DNA from: a bacterium
GTDB taxonomy: Bacteria > JAMCPX01
DNA length: 34,788 bases
NCBI GenBank assembly: GCA_021787655.1
Contig: JAJYLM010000004.1
Coordinates: 1 to 34,788, forward strand
Reading direction: 5' to 3'
The notes below the pieces were generated by a model. The model was given only the letters and a program-made list of their open reading frames with translations. It was not told the DNA's origin and did not search any database. Positions 1 to 9,162 of this stretch are shown here, one piece after another (positions within the stretch are counted from its first letter, which is position 1; each line of letters opens with the position of its first letter). Position numbers and translations under genes: made by a program.

Positions 1-2402
1 TCGCCGTCCTGCAGCTTCTTCAGCAGCCGCTGTGCAAGCGCAAGGACATCACCCGGCAGTCCGGCCATCTTGGCGACCTCGATTCCGAAGCTCTCGCTCG
101 AGCCCCCGTCAACGAGCTTACGCACGAAGATGAGCTTGCCCTGCCATTGCTTGACCGGTATGGACTGATTGACCGCCTTGGGGTGGCTGTTGCCGAATTC
201 GATCAGCTCATGGTAGTGGGTTGCGAACAGGGTCTTTGCACCGATGGTATTCGCGATGTAGTCGAGCACAGCCCATGCGATGCTGATACCGTCGTATGTA
301 CTCGTACCCCTGCCGATCTCGTCGAGGATGATCAGGCTTCTGGCCGTGGCGCTGTTGAGGATGTTGGCGGTCTCTGTCATCTCCACCATAAAGGTGCTCT
401 GGCCCTTTGCAAGATGGTCCGACGCACCGACCCGTGCAAACACCCTGTCGACGATCCCAAGCCGCGCTGTGCCTGCCGGTACAAAACAGCCGACCTGCGC
501 CATAATAACAATGAGTGCGGACTGGCGTATGATGGTCGATTTGCCCGACATGTTCGGTCCCGTGATAATGACGACCTGCCTGTCCGTGCTGTTCAGGGTG
601 AGGTCATTGGGAATGAATGCGGCTTCCTTCAGGTACTGCTCGATAACCGGGTGCCGTGCATCCTTCAATTCGATCGCATCCCCCTCATGCATCGCCGGTC
701 TGACATACCTGTTCCGCACCGCCAGCTCTGCAAAGGCTGAAAGTACGTCGGCCTGCGCAATCGCAGCGCTGGTGGCAAGGATTCGTGACGCATTGGCCGA
801 GACCACTTCGTTCAACTTCCTGAGATAGTCCGCTTCAAGGGCATTGATCTGTTCCTCGGCACTCAGCAGCCGCACTTCCATCTCCTTGAGTTTCTGCGTG
901 ATGAAACGTTCTCCGTTTGCAACGGTCTGTTTGCGCTGGTAATCTTCGGGTACGAGGCGGAGGTTCGGTTTGGTTACCTCGATATAGTATCCGAACACGC
1001 TCGAGAATCCGACCTTGAGTGATCCGATGCCCGTGCGCGTACGTTCGTCCTGTTCGAACTGCCTGAGCCAGCCCTTGGTGTCCCTGACCAGCAGCTTTGT
1101 TTCGTCGAGCCGGTTGTCAACTCCTGTACGAACGAACCATCCATGCTCGTTTTGTTCGTCCGACAGATCAACGGTCGTCCCGATGCTCTCGCGGATGTCG
1201 GCAAGCGTGTCCATGGCGTCATACAGCAGGGAAAGCAGGGGAACGTCCCTGCGGAGCGCCTGCCTGATATCGCACATGGCATCGATGGACTGGGCGAACC
1301 GCTGGAGGGATTGCGGGGTCATGGTGCTGGTATGCGCTTTGGCAACAGACCGGTCGACATCCCCGACGTCTTTGAGCCTGCTCCGTATCTCGGCCCGTGC
1401 CACAGGTTCATGATAATAATAATCCACAGCCGTATGCCGTGCCATGATCTCGTCCGGAGATATCGACGGAAAGCGGAGATAATGGCGCAGCAGACGCGCA
1501 CCCATCGGGCTGACGGTCCTGTCCATGATTCCGGCCAGGCTTATCTTTTCCGAACCATCGATGATGGAGTTGAACAGTTCCAGGTTCCGTATGGTCGCAC
1601 TGTCCATAGCGAGATAGTCCGAAGGTATCACCCTCTTCATGATGATACTGCTGATGGGGGTTTTGGTATCTTCAAGATACCGGAACAGTGCCGCCAGAGC
1701 AGCCATCAGTACCGGGACGTCCGCGGCCCCTGCACCGGTAAGCTGGGCGCCCCAAACACCGAAAACGCGTTCCCTGATGGAGTCCCACTCGAAATACTGG
1801 GCAGGGACAGGCGTCAGGATAAAGGGCACCTCTGCACCAAACAGGCTGATGATGTGTCCCGGCAGATGCTTGTCCTGATAGAGCATCTCTTTGGGCATCA
1901 GCTTTTTTATCTCTGCGAACACCTGTTCGGGATCTGCCGCAGACAGGAGCAAGAGCTCGGACGTGGACGGTTCGAAGAACACCACCCCGGTTCCTTCCCG
2001 CGCACCGGCGATGACCGCAATATAGTTGGTCTGCTGGGATGCAAGCGTGTCCGGATCGTAGATGAGCCCGGGTGTTGCAACCCGTATAACGTCGCGCTTC
2101 ACGATGCCTTTTGCCTTGGCAGGGTCCTCGAGCTGTTCGCAGATTGCAACCTTGAATCCGGCATCCAGCAGTTTTTTGATGTAGGGCGCTGCTGCATGAT
2201 ACGGCACGCCGCACATGGGCACCGGATCTTCGACATCCTTGTGGCGTGATGTCAGGGTAAGGTCGAGGACAGGAGCCGCGGTGACGGCGTCTTCAAAAAA
2301 CATCTCGTAAAAATCTCCCAGCCGGTAAAAAAGGATGGCGTCCTTGTACCGGGACTTCACCTCGAGGTACTGCTGGACTAAGGGTGTCGGTGGTTTCGGC
2401 AT
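1..2402 (-). CDS. mutS: DNA mismatch repair protein MutS (C-terminus cut off by window edge)
   Basis: MutS binds mismatches and small loops in DNA and uses ATP to recruit MutL. About 800 codons are visible and the frame stays open at the left edge, so perhaps 50-70 C-terminal residues are missing. The mismatch-wedge motif F-Y-E is at residues 31-33 (GDFYEMF). The Walker A motif GPNMSGKST lies near residue 615, and DEIGRGTSTYDG (Walker B/signature) follows. A helical core and clamp region lie between. The start at 2402 (MPKPPTPLVQQY) is preceded by GGCGG at good spacing; an in-frame ATG two codons upstream (2408) is equally possible. The gene follows dprA and topA on the same strand, separated from topA by about 360 bp of palindromic repeats, so it may have its own promoter. 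Family assignment is very secure. Confidence 0.96.
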   Translation of the reverse strand, partial: MPKPPTPLVQQYLEVKSRYKDAILFYRLGDFYEMFFEDAVTAAPVLDLTLTSRHKDVEDPVPMCGVPYHAAAPYIKKLLDAGFKVAICEQLEDPAKAKGIVKRDVIRVATPGLIYDPDTLASQQTNYIAVIAGAREGTGVVFFEPSTSELLLLSAADPEQVFAEIKKLMPKEMLYQDKHLPGHIISLFGAEVPFILTPVPAQYFEWDSIRERVFGVWGAQLTGAGAADVPVLMAALAALFRYLEDTKTPISSIIMKRVIPSDYLAMDSATIRNLELFNSIIDGSEKISLAGIMDRTVSPMGARLLRHYLRFPSISPDEIMARHTAVDYYYHEPVARAEIRSRLKDVGDVDRSVAKAHTSTMTPQSLQRFAQSIDAMCDIRQALRRDVPLLSLLYDAMDTLADIRESIGTTVDLSDEQNEHGWFVRTGVDNRLDETKLLVRDTKGWLRQFEQDERTRTGIGSLKVGFSSVFGYYIEVTKPNLRLVPEDYQRKQTVANGERFITQKLKEMEVRLLSAEEQINALEADYLRKLNEVVSANASRILATSAAIAQADVLSAFAELAVRNRYVRPAMHEGDAIELKDARHPVIEQYLKEAAFIPNDLTLNSTDRQVVIITGPNMSGKSTIIRQSALIVIMAQVGCFVPAGTARLGIVDRVFARVGASDHLAKGQSTFMVEMTETANILNSATARSLIILDEIGRGTSTYDGISIAWAVLDYIANTIGAKTLFATHYHELIEFGNSHPKAVNQSIPVKQWQGKLIFVRKLVDGGSSESFGIEVAKMAGLPGDVLALAQRLLKKLQDG

Positions 2403-2423
2403 GGCCATCCGCCCGCCTTATCC

Positions 2424-2735
2424 GTCATTCCTGCCCGCGGGCTTCTGCAAAGGTATTCTTGAGCAGGAATCCAGTTCCCTGGTCTCTTTCATGTTAACCT
2501 TATCCATAAGCCTGACTTTCCTCCCCTGGATTCCCGCTGGAATATATATCCCGCCAACGGCGGGACGGGAATGACAAATGCGCAGCATCCCTGTCCTTAT
2601 TATCTATCATATCCTTGTTCATTTTTTCCGTCATTCCGTGCTTGACACGGAATCCAGTTTTCCTTTTGCGTCATTTCGCACGTGATGCGGAATCTCTTTT
2701 TTTCCTCTTCTGGATTCCCGCGTTCGCGGGAATGA
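2424..2735. repeat. Cluster of at least five imperfect palindromic intergenic repeats (VIPANAGIQ type)
   Basis: The gap between topA and mutS holds repeated units with arms GTCATTCC and GGAATCCAG, in both orientations. Units are at 2424-2474, 2526-2575, 2630-2657, 2670-2696 (degenerate) and 2710-2735. The last is a near-perfect hairpin, CTGGATTCCCGC-GTTC-GCGGGAATGAC-like. Read on the minus strand it gives the peptide VIPANAGIQ, the familiar spurious translation of a dispersed palindromic repeat found in many Gram-negative genomes. No cas genes are near and unit spacing is irregular, so this is not CRISPR. Such units could fold in RNA and stabilise or end the topA transcript; that is inference. 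Confidence 0.85.
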
Positions 2736-2762
2736 CACCACTGAATGTGTTAAGAAGGACTG

Positions 2763-5000
2763 TCATTTTCCTTCCACATAATGACAGTCCTTGTTCGGAC
2801 ACGCGATCACGACCCCGTCTTTCTGGGTGTACTTCTCGATAAGATACTTTGATCCGCATTTGGGACAGGGCTTGTTGACCGGTTTATTCCAGGAAACAAA
2901 ATTGCACTTCGGATACTGCGTGCACCCGTAAAACAGCCGTCCCTTTTTCGTGGACCGCTCTGCGATATCCCCGCCGCACTCAGGACATTTCACCTCGAGG
3001 ACATAGGGTTTGGTATTTTTGCACGCCGGATAGTTCTCGCAGGCAAGGAAGCGCGCTCCCGATCGGGTGCGCTTGACCAGCATCGCTCCGCCGCACAGCG
3101 CGCACTTGAGGTCCGACTTTTCGTTCTCGATGACCGTGATTTTGCCGTTCTCGTCCCGCTTGAAATTTTTGGTGTTTTTGCATTCCGGGTAATTGGAACA
3201 TGCGAGGAACATGCCGTTGCGTCCCCATTTTATGACCATGGGCGAACCGCACTTCTCGCATACGATATCGGTCTTCTCTTCGGTTGCCTTCATGTTTTTC
3301 ATCTGTTTGCCGGCCTTGACAAGCAGCTGTTCAAAGGTTGTGTAGAATGCCTTGAGCAGTTCGACATAGTTGGTCGTGCCTTCCTCAACGTTGTCGAGCT
3401 TGTCCTCCATGTCCGCCGTAAACCCGATGTCCATGATATCCGGGAAATTCTTCACGAGCAGCTCGGTAACGATATTGCCGAGTTCCGTCGGCTTGAACCT
3501 TCCCTCGTCTTTCAGCACGTATCCCCGCTGCTGGATGGTATACAGGATGGTCGCATATGTCGAAGGTCTCCCGATACCTCTCTCTTCGAGTTCCTTGACC
3601 AGCGAAGCCTCGGTATAGCGCGGGGGCGGTTCTGTAAAGTGCTGGTGCGGTGCGATGTCCTTCAGCCCGAGGGGATCGTCGGCAGCCAGCTTCGGCAGCA
3701 GGGACTCTTCCCGCTGTTCTTCATACACCTTCAGGTAGCCGTCGAACAGGAGCGTGGACCCCGTCGCCTTGAATAGAAACCTGCCGCCCTTGATCTGCAC
3801 TGCCATCTGCCGGAACACTGCGGGCGTCATCTGGCTTGCAACAAACCGCTCCCATATCAGGCGGTACAGATCGTACTCCTGATCCGAGAGGTATTTTTTG
3901 ACCTTCTCCGGAGGCAGGTCGAACCGCGTCGGCCTGACCGCCTCGTGCGCATCCTGCGCTGACTTCTTGTTCTTATACACATTCGCAGACCCCGGTAGGT
4001 AATCCTTGCCGTACGCCGCGCTGATAAAACCCCTGACGCCGGCCAGCGCCTCGTCCGCTATCCGCACCGAGTCCGTCCGCATGTAGGTGATCAGCGCCGT
4101 ATGGCCTTCCTTGCCGAGCTCGATGCCCTCGTACAGTTTCTGTGCTGTCTTCATGGTCCTGTCTGCAGTGAACCTCAGGCGTTTGATCGCCTCCTGCTGG
4201 AGCGTACTCGTGATGAAGGGAGGCGCGGGGTAAGATTTCCGCTCTTTTTGTTCGATCCCTGAAACGTGGTAGGTCTGCCGCTTTATCTCATCGGTGATCG
4301 TGCGTGCAGTATCGCCGTCTTTTATAGCAACTGCCGTGCCGTCGATTGTGGCGAGTTTTGCCTCGAACGCATCCTTGCCCGGTGTGAGAAAGGTGCCTTC
4401 GACGGACCAGTACTCCTGCGGAACAAATGCCTCGCGCTCCCGCTCGCGGTCACAGATGAGCCGCACGGCGACGGACTGCACCCTGCCGGCGCTCAATCCC
4501 CGCCTGACCTTGTCCCACAGCAGGGGGCTGATCTGGTATCCGACGAGCCGGTCGAGGATACGCCGGGCGAGATAGGAATCGTACATCTTTTCGTTGAGCT
4601 TGCCGTGGTTCCTGATCGCTTCGACCACGGCCTGCCGGGTAATCTCGTTGAACATCACCCGCTCTATCTTGATCTTGGTGTTCTGTTTTTTCAGCTCGTC
4701 AGCGATGTGCCATGCGATTGCCTCCCCTTCCCGGTCCGGGTCAGGCGCAAGGTACACGGTGCCGACGCCCTTGGCCGCCTTCTTGATGGCAGCGATGGTC
4801 TTCAGCTTGGTCTTGAGCAGTTCGTACTCTGCTGCAAAGGTTTTGGTGTCGACGCCGAGCTTCGACTTCGGCAGGTCCTTGATGTGGCCCATGGACGCCA
4901 CGACCTCATAATTGCTGTCCAAAAACTTCTTGATCGTCTTCGTCTTGGCAGGCGACTCCACAACTATCAGATATTTTTCTGTCTGTGCTTTGTTCGGCAT
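2763..5000 (-). CDS. topA: DNA topoisomerase I (type IA) with four C-terminal zinc ribbons
   Basis: This enzyme relaxes negative supercoils through a 5'-phosphotyrosine intermediate. The Toprim domain is N-terminal, with acidic Glu15 in VVESPAKTKTI and the DPDREGE motif at residues 87-93. The catalytic tyrosine is Tyr306 in LITYMRTDSVRI. From about residue 590 there are four consecutive C-x2-C ... C zinc ribbons, beginning CEKCG, CALCG, CPECG and CPKCG, which bind single-stranded DNA in this family. Length is 745 residues. I chose ATG 5000 because GGAG lies five bases upstream. A GTG at 5006 would overlap the dprA stop and would have poor spacing. The dprA stop is only a few bases upstream, so the two are almost certainly cotranscribed. 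Confidence 0.96.
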   Translation of the reverse strand: MPNKAQTEKYLIVVESPAKTKTIKKFLDSNYEVVASMGHIKDLPKSKLGVDTKTFAAEYELLKTKLKTIAAIKKAAKGVGTVYLAPDPDREGEAIAWHIADELKKQNTKIKIERVMFNEITRQAVVEAIRNHGKLNEKMYDSYLARRILDRLVGYQISPLLWDKVRRGLSAGRVQSVAVRLICDREREREAFVPQEYWSVEGTFLTPGKDAFEAKLATIDGTAVAIKDGDTARTITDEIKRQTYHVSGIEQKERKSYPAPPFITSTLQQEAIKRLRFTADRTMKTAQKLYEGIELGKEGHTALITYMRTDSVRIADEALAGVRGFISAAYGKDYLPGSANVYKNKKSAQDAHEAVRPTRFDLPPEKVKKYLSDQEYDLYRLIWERFVASQMTPAVFRQMAVQIKGGRFLFKATGSTLLFDGYLKVYEEQREESLLPKLAADDPLGLKDIAPHQHFTEPPPRYTEASLVKELEERGIGRPSTYATILYTIQQRGYVLKDEGRFKPTELGNIVTELLVKNFPDIMDIGFTADMEDKLDNVEEGTTNYVELLKAFYTTFEQLLVKAGKQMKNMKATEEKTDIVCEKCGSPMVIKWGRNGMFLACSNYPECKNTKNFKRDENGKITVIENEKSDLKCALCGGAMLVKRTRSGARFLACENYPACKNTKPYVLEVKCPECGGDIAERSTKKGRLFYGCTQYPKCNFVSWNKPVNKPCPKCGSKYLIEKYTQKDGVVIACPNKDCHYVEGK

Positions 5001-5002
5001 GT

Positions 5003-6139
5003 TCACTCCATTTTAACGAATCGTTTTCCCGGCAGTTGTTTTACAACGCCGCTGATTTCCATTTCAGTAAGCATACTCATTACTTTCGCCGTGTCAAATT
5101 TTGACAGCGTTATGATGGTATCGAGGTCCACGGGTTCCCGGGACAAAAGGGCCAGCAGGCCTGCGTGCGCCTCAGGAACAGCCGCTGCGTCCGGCGTCTG
5201 CTTCGGCAGGAGCGCCCGTACCTCCGCAACGAGGCTGTCGATGGAATCGACCATCGCACACCCGTGCTTGATCAGGCGGTTGGTACCCTGCCCCATCATG
5301 GAATAGATCTGTCCGGGTACCGCGAACACGTCCCTCCCCTGGTCCAGGGCGTGCGATACCGTGATCATGGTGCCGCTGTTCAACGAGGCCTCGGTCACGA
5401 TCACGGCGATGGACAATCCGCTGATGATGCGGTTACGCTCAGGAAAGTTCGTGTCCAGGGGAGGCGTATCGAGGGGATACTCGCTCAGGATCAGCCCCTT
5501 GTCCGCTATCTCGTGCGCCAGCTTCCGGTTCTCCGCAGGATACACCCGGTTGATGCCCGTCCCCCAGACGGCAATCGTCGGGGCGTTGTGTGCCAATGCC
5601 GTTGTATGGGCGACAGCATCGATGCCTTTTGCCATACCGCTGACGATGGTAAGCCCCAGACCGGCCAGCGCCAGGGCAATCTCCCCGGTAACTTCTTCTC
5701 CGTACGGCGAGGGAAACCTGGTACCGACAATGGCAATGCACGGTGCCGCCGACAGTATATCAGTCCTGCCCTTGGCATACAGAAAGGGCGGCGGATCGTT
5801 GATCTGTTTCAGCTGCGCCGGATACTGCGGGTCAGACAGCGTGACAACCTTCACGCCCTGCTGCCGTATCCCCGCGAGGAGTGCCTCGGCTGCCGGAAAG
5901 ACCGTACTGTGCACGATCCTTCCGGCCACTGCCTCCGGAACGCCTTCAACCTGCAGCAGGTCGTCGTACGGCGCGGAAAACACCCGCTGCGGCGCACCGA
6001 AGGATGCGATGAGGCGTTTGTACGTGACGTTTCCCACGCCTTCCACAAGCCTCAGTGCAATCCAGAACAGCAGTTCGTCCTTTTTTCCGGTATTTGCAGA
6101 CATCGTTTCTGCACTGTATACAGAGTTCGTACAATTCAT
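5003..6139 (-). CDS. dprA: DNA-processing protein DprA
   Basis: DprA binds incoming single-stranded DNA during natural transformation and loads RecA; many non-competent bacteria also carry it. The N-terminal part resembles the helical SAM/HhH-like domain (GVGNVTYKRLIASFG). The central Rossmann-like domain shows IVGTRFPSPYG, SGMAKGIDAVAH, WGTGINRVYP, SEYPLDTPP, FPERNRIISGLS and SGTMITVSHALDQGRDVFAVPG in family order. A winged-helix tail follows (LSREPVDLDTIITLSKFD). ATG 6139 gives 378 residues and has GGGG upstream. TTG 6142 and an internal ATG at 6103 (MSANTGKK) are alternatives. It is followed at once by topA, the classic dprA-topA pair, and is divergent from xerC. Confidence 0.95.
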   Translation of the reverse strand: MNCTNSVYSAETMSANTGKKDELLFWIALRLVEGVGNVTYKRLIASFGAPQRVFSAPYDDLLQVEGVPEAVAGRIVHSTVFPAAEALLAGIRQQGVKVVTLSDPQYPAQLKQINDPPPFLYAKGRTDILSAAPCIAIVGTRFPSPYGEEVTGEIALALAGLGLTIVSGMAKGIDAVAHTTALAHNAPTIAVWGTGINRVYPAENRKLAHEIADKGLILSEYPLDTPPLDTNFPERNRIISGLSIAVIVTEASLNSGTMITVSHALDQGRDVFAVPGQIYSMMGQGTNRLIKHGCAMVDSIDSLVAEVRALLPKQTPDAAAVPEAHAGLLALLSREPVDLDTIITLSKFDTAKVMSMLTEMEISGVVKQLPGKRFVKME

Positions 6140-6242
6140 CAAGTAAACCCCGTTAGAAAGTCCTCAAAAGACCGATCTGCTTCTGGCTGACGACAGCTGT
6201 TCTGAAAGGCATTCCTCAGTATCACACTATCCCGATCATACA

Positions 6243-6271
6243 TTGAAAAGAGTGCACCGATATGGTAATGC
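6243..6271 (+). promoter_or_regulatory. Candidate promoter of the xerC-hslVU operon
   Basis: TTGAAA at 6243-6248 (5 of 6 to -35 consensus) is followed after 17 bases by TAATGC at 6266-6271, a weak -10 with TG one base upstream. Transcription would begin near 6278, only a few bases before the xerC ATG. The -10 match is poor, so this is tentative. Confidence 0.4.
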
Positions 6272-6281
6272 TAATTTCTGA

Positions 6282-7178
6282 ATGGACTACCCCGGTTTGT
6301 TTAAGAACTATCTCACCACGGAAAAGGGCGCATCCGTCAACACGGTAGAGGCCTACCTGTCGGATCTGGAACAATTCTCCGGTTTTCTCAAGGGCATGAA
6401 CCCGCCCCGCTCCCTCGAATCCGCCGGTATGCCTGAGATCCGGAGCTTCGTTGCGTGGCTCCTGAAGACCGACGCAAAGAGTTCGGCAGGACGGAAGCTC
6501 GCCGCGCTCAAGACCTTCTACAGGTTTTTAGTGCGGGAGCACTATGTGGATATGAATCCCGCCGAACTCGTCGCCCTGCCGAAAAAGGACAAGCTCCTTC
6601 CCGGGTTCCTCAATATCGACGAGGTCTTCGGCCTAATCGATCAGCCGCACGGCGACGGCTTTGCTCCGCTGCGGGACAGGACCATCCTCGAGCTGTTCTA
6701 TGCGAGCGGCCTGCGTGTTTCCGAACTCGTGGGGCTGGATATTGGCAATATTGATATTAATATAGGTTATGTGCGGGTCATTGGCAAAGGCAGAAAAGAG
6801 CGCGTCGTACCGATGAACAGGAAGGCACTGGAAACGCTCGGACGCTATCTCGGCGCACGGAATATTTTTTTACAGGGCAGACCTGCAACAGATGCGGTGT
6901 TCCTCAACAGGTTCGGACAGCGGATAACCCGGCGGGCGGTCGGCATGATCGTCAGGAAGTATCTGCTGAAGTCCGGCATCCTCAAGCACATCAGCCCGCA
7001 TTCGCTGCGGCATACCTTTGCTACGCACCTGCTTGATGCAGGAGCGGATCTGCGCTTTATACAGGAACTGCTCGGACATGCGAGCATCTCGACTACCCAG
7101 GTCTATACGCACACCAGTACGGACAGGCTCATGAAGGTCTACGATGACGCACACCCGCGGGCACACAAGGAAAAATAG
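6282..7178 (+). CDS. xerC: Tyrosine recombinase XerC
   Basis: XerC-type recombinases resolve chromosome dimers at dif with XerD and FtsK. The full tyrosine-recombinase catalytic set is visible: Arg145 (ASGLRVSELV), Lys169 (GKGRKERVVP), His240 and Arg243 (HSLRHTFATHLL), His266 (LGHASISTTQ) and nucleophile Tyr275. The N-terminal SAM-like core-binding domain spans about residues 1-85. Length is 298, normal for the family. The C-terminal KVYDDAHPRA resembles XerC more than XerD, and position just before hslV matches the codV-clpQ-clpY arrangement in Bacillus. No Shine-Dalgarno precedes ATG 6282, which is odd in this window. A second Xer elsewhere is expected, and XerD identity is not fully excluded. 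Confidence 0.9.
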   Translation: MDYPGLFKNYLTTEKGASVNTVEAYLSDLEQFSGFLKGMNPPRSLESAGMPEIRSFVAWLLKTDAKSSAGRKLAALKTFYRFLVREHYVDMNPAELVALPKKDKLLPGFLNIDEVFGLIDQPHGDGFAPLRDRTILELFYASGLRVSELVGLDIGNIDINIGYVRVIGKGRKERVVPMNRKALETLGRYLGARNIFLQGRPATDAVFLNRFGQRITRRAVGMIVRKYLLKSGILKHISPHSLRHTFATHLLDAGADLRFIQELLGHASISTTQVYTHTSTDRLMKVYDDAHPRAHKEK

Positions 7179-7200
7179 CATGGAACAAAAAGGAGACGGC

Positions 7201-7728
7201 ATGTTTCACGGAACCACGATACTCTCGGTACGGCACAACGGGAAGGTCGTCATGGCAGGCGACGGACAGGTAACAATGGGCGATACCATCATGAAGCACA
7301 CGGCGAAAAAGGTGCGGCGGTTGTACAACGACACCGTGCTGGTGGGCTTCGCAGGCTCCACGGCAGACGCCTTTACCCTGTTCAGCAGGTTCGAGAGCAA
7401 GCTCGAGGAGTTCAGGGGAAACCTCATGAAGGCGGCGGTCCAGCTCGCAAAAGACTGGAGGACGGACCGGACGCTCCGGCGGCTCGAGGCCCTTCTGATC
7501 GCGGCGGACAAAACCACGTCCCTCCTGCTCTCGGGCACCGGGGATGTCATCGAGCCGGACGATAATATCATCGCCATCGGGTCGGGTGGAAGCTATGCGC
7601 TTGCTGCGGCACGGGCACTGGTGCAGCACTCCAGTCTCGAGACACGGGCGATCGCCGAGAACGCCATGAAGATCGCTTCGGAGATTTGTATTTACACCAA
7701 CAGCACTATTACAATAGAAGAACTATGA
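7201..7728 (+). CDS. hslV: ATP-dependent protease peptidase subunit HslV (ClpQ)
   Basis: HslV forms the double-hexamer proteolytic core of the HslUV protease and uses an N-terminal threonine as nucleophile. The protein begins MFHG-TTILSVRHNGKVVMAGDGQVTMG, so removal of a four-residue propeptide would expose Thr5. The conserved KVRRLYND and GFAGSTADAFTLFSRFE follow. I placed the start at 7201 because GGAG sits six bases upstream and because this start gives the expected short propeptide. An upstream ATG at 7180 would add seven residues with no clear ribosome site. The product is 175 residues, typical. It lies 22 bp after xerC and 13 bp before hslU. Confidence 0.96.
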   Translation: MFHGTTILSVRHNGKVVMAGDGQVTMGDTIMKHTAKKVRRLYNDTVLVGFAGSTADAFTLFSRFESKLEEFRGNLMKAAVQLAKDWRTDRTLRRLEALLIAADKTTSLLLSGTGDVIEPDDNIIAIGSGGSYALAAARALVQHSSLETRAIAENAMKIASEICIYTNSTITIEEL

Positions 7729-7741
7729 GAGGTAAAACACA

Positions 7742-9160
7742 ATGAGAAAACCGAGAAACGCTGTCGTGCAGGCAGAACAACCCGGGCAGATTGAACCGAG
7801 TGACACCCTGCTTCCCGTGGCAATCGTCCAGGAGCTCAACCGGTACATCGTCGGCCAGAAGGACGCAAAAAAAATGGTCGCTATAGCCCTGCGGAACCGC
7901 TGGAGGAGACAGCACGTACCCGAGAAGATTCGGGACGAGATTGCCCCGAAGAACATCATCATGATCGGCCCAACGGGTATCGGCAAAACTGAGATCGCCC
8001 GCAGGCTTGCAAAGCTTGCCCAGGCCCCGTTCCTCAAGGTCGAGGCATCCAAGTATACCGAGGTCGGGTACGTCGGCAGGGATGTCGAATCCATCGTCCG
8101 GGACATCGTTGAGATCGCAGTCAAGATGGTCCAGGAAGAGGAGGAGGACAAGCTGCTGCCCAAGGCGGAGGAACTGACCGAGGAACGGCTGCTGGACCTG
8201 CTCCTGCCCGTCAAGAAGAAGCCGGCGAACAACAAACCAGCGGAAACCGAACAGAAGATGCTGGAGGTCGTCGAGGACACCAAGAGTACGCGGGAAAAGT
8301 TCAGGGCAATGCTCAGGGACGGCAAATTCGATAACCGCTATGTCGAGATGGACATCCAGTACATGCCGATGCCGGTCATCGAGGTCTTCTCCGGCATGGG
8401 GAGCGATGAGATGGAGTTCAACCTGAGGGAAATGTTCGAGACCATGCTCCCGAAAAAAACGAAGAAAAAGAAGATCAAGGTGATGGAGGCGCGTGAGATC
8501 ATCATCCAGCAGGAGCTCGAAAAGCTCGTGGACATGGACAAGGTCGTCCGGACAGCCATTACCAAGGTCGAGGAATCGGGCATCGTCTTCATCGACGAGA
8601 TCGACAAGATCGCGAGCAAGGAATCGGGGTACGGCCCCGATGTGTCCCGCGAGGGAGTCCAGCGCGACCTGCTGCCGCTCATCGAGGGCACCACGGTCAT
8701 GACGAAATACGGCATGGTCAGGACGGACCACATGCTGTTCATTGCGGCCGGGGCATTCCATGTGAGCAAGCCGTCGGATCTCATCCCGGAACTGCAGGGA
8801 CGGTTTCCCATACGGGTCGAGCTCGAACCCCTGACCAAGGAGGACTTCGTCAGGATTCTGACGGAACCGGACAATGCGCTGACCAAGCAGTACGTCGAGA
8901 TGATGAAAACGGAAAATGTCGACCTCGTCTACACGAAGGACGCCATCGAGAAGATCGCGGAGATCGCGAGCATCAGCAACGACCGGCTCGAGAACATCGG
9001 TGCGCGGCGACTGCACACCGTCATGGAACGGCTGCTCGAGGACATCTCCTTCGATACCGCAAAATTCAAGGGCAGCACGATCACCATCGACCAGGCGTAT
9101 GTCGGTGAAAAGCTCAACCCGATTCTGAAGAACGAGGACCTGAGCAAATACATCCTGTAG
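7742..9160 (+). CDS. hslU: HslU (ClpY) ATPase subunit of the HslUV protease
   Basis: HslU is the AAA+ unfoldase that feeds substrates into HslV. Walker A is GPTGIGKT at residues 76-83, the pore-loop segment VEASKYTEVGYVGRD follows, and Walker B is IVFIDEIDKIA. The family-specific intermediate (I) domain lies between, rich in Glu and Lys (about residues 130-250). The extreme C-terminus LSKYIL matches the conserved tail that docks into HslV. At 472 residues it is somewhat longer than the E. coli enzyme, mostly at the N-terminus and in the I domain. It is translated right after hslV and ends two bases before argB starts. Confidence 0.97.
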   Translation: MRKPRNAVVQAEQPGQIEPSDTLLPVAIVQELNRYIVGQKDAKKMVAIALRNRWRRQHVPEKIRDEIAPKNIIMIGPTGIGKTEIARRLAKLAQAPFLKVEASKYTEVGYVGRDVESIVRDIVEIAVKMVQEEEEDKLLPKAEELTEERLLDLLLPVKKKPANNKPAETEQKMLEVVEDTKSTREKFRAMLRDGKFDNRYVEMDIQYMPMPVIEVFSGMGSDEMEFNLREMFETMLPKKTKKKKIKVMEAREIIIQQELEKLVDMDKVVRTAITKVEESGIVFIDEIDKIASKESGYGPDVSREGVQRDLLPLIEGTTVMTKYGMVRTDHMLFIAAGAFHVSKPSDLIPELQGRFPIRVELEPLTKEDFVRILTEPDNALTKQYVEMMKTENVDLVYTKDAIEKIAEIASISNDRLENIGARRLHTVMERLLEDISFDTAKFKGSTITIDQAYVGEKLNPILKNEDLSKYIL

Positions 9161-9162
9161 CC

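Noticed and set aside
2424..2735. Possible CRISPR array
   Set aside because: Units are palindromic, in mixed orientation, unequal in length and irregularly spaced, with no cas genes.
2671..2859. Short minus-strand frame containing VIPANAGIQ
   Set aside because: This peptide is the known spurious translation of the palindromic repeat and overlaps the topA 3' end in another frame.
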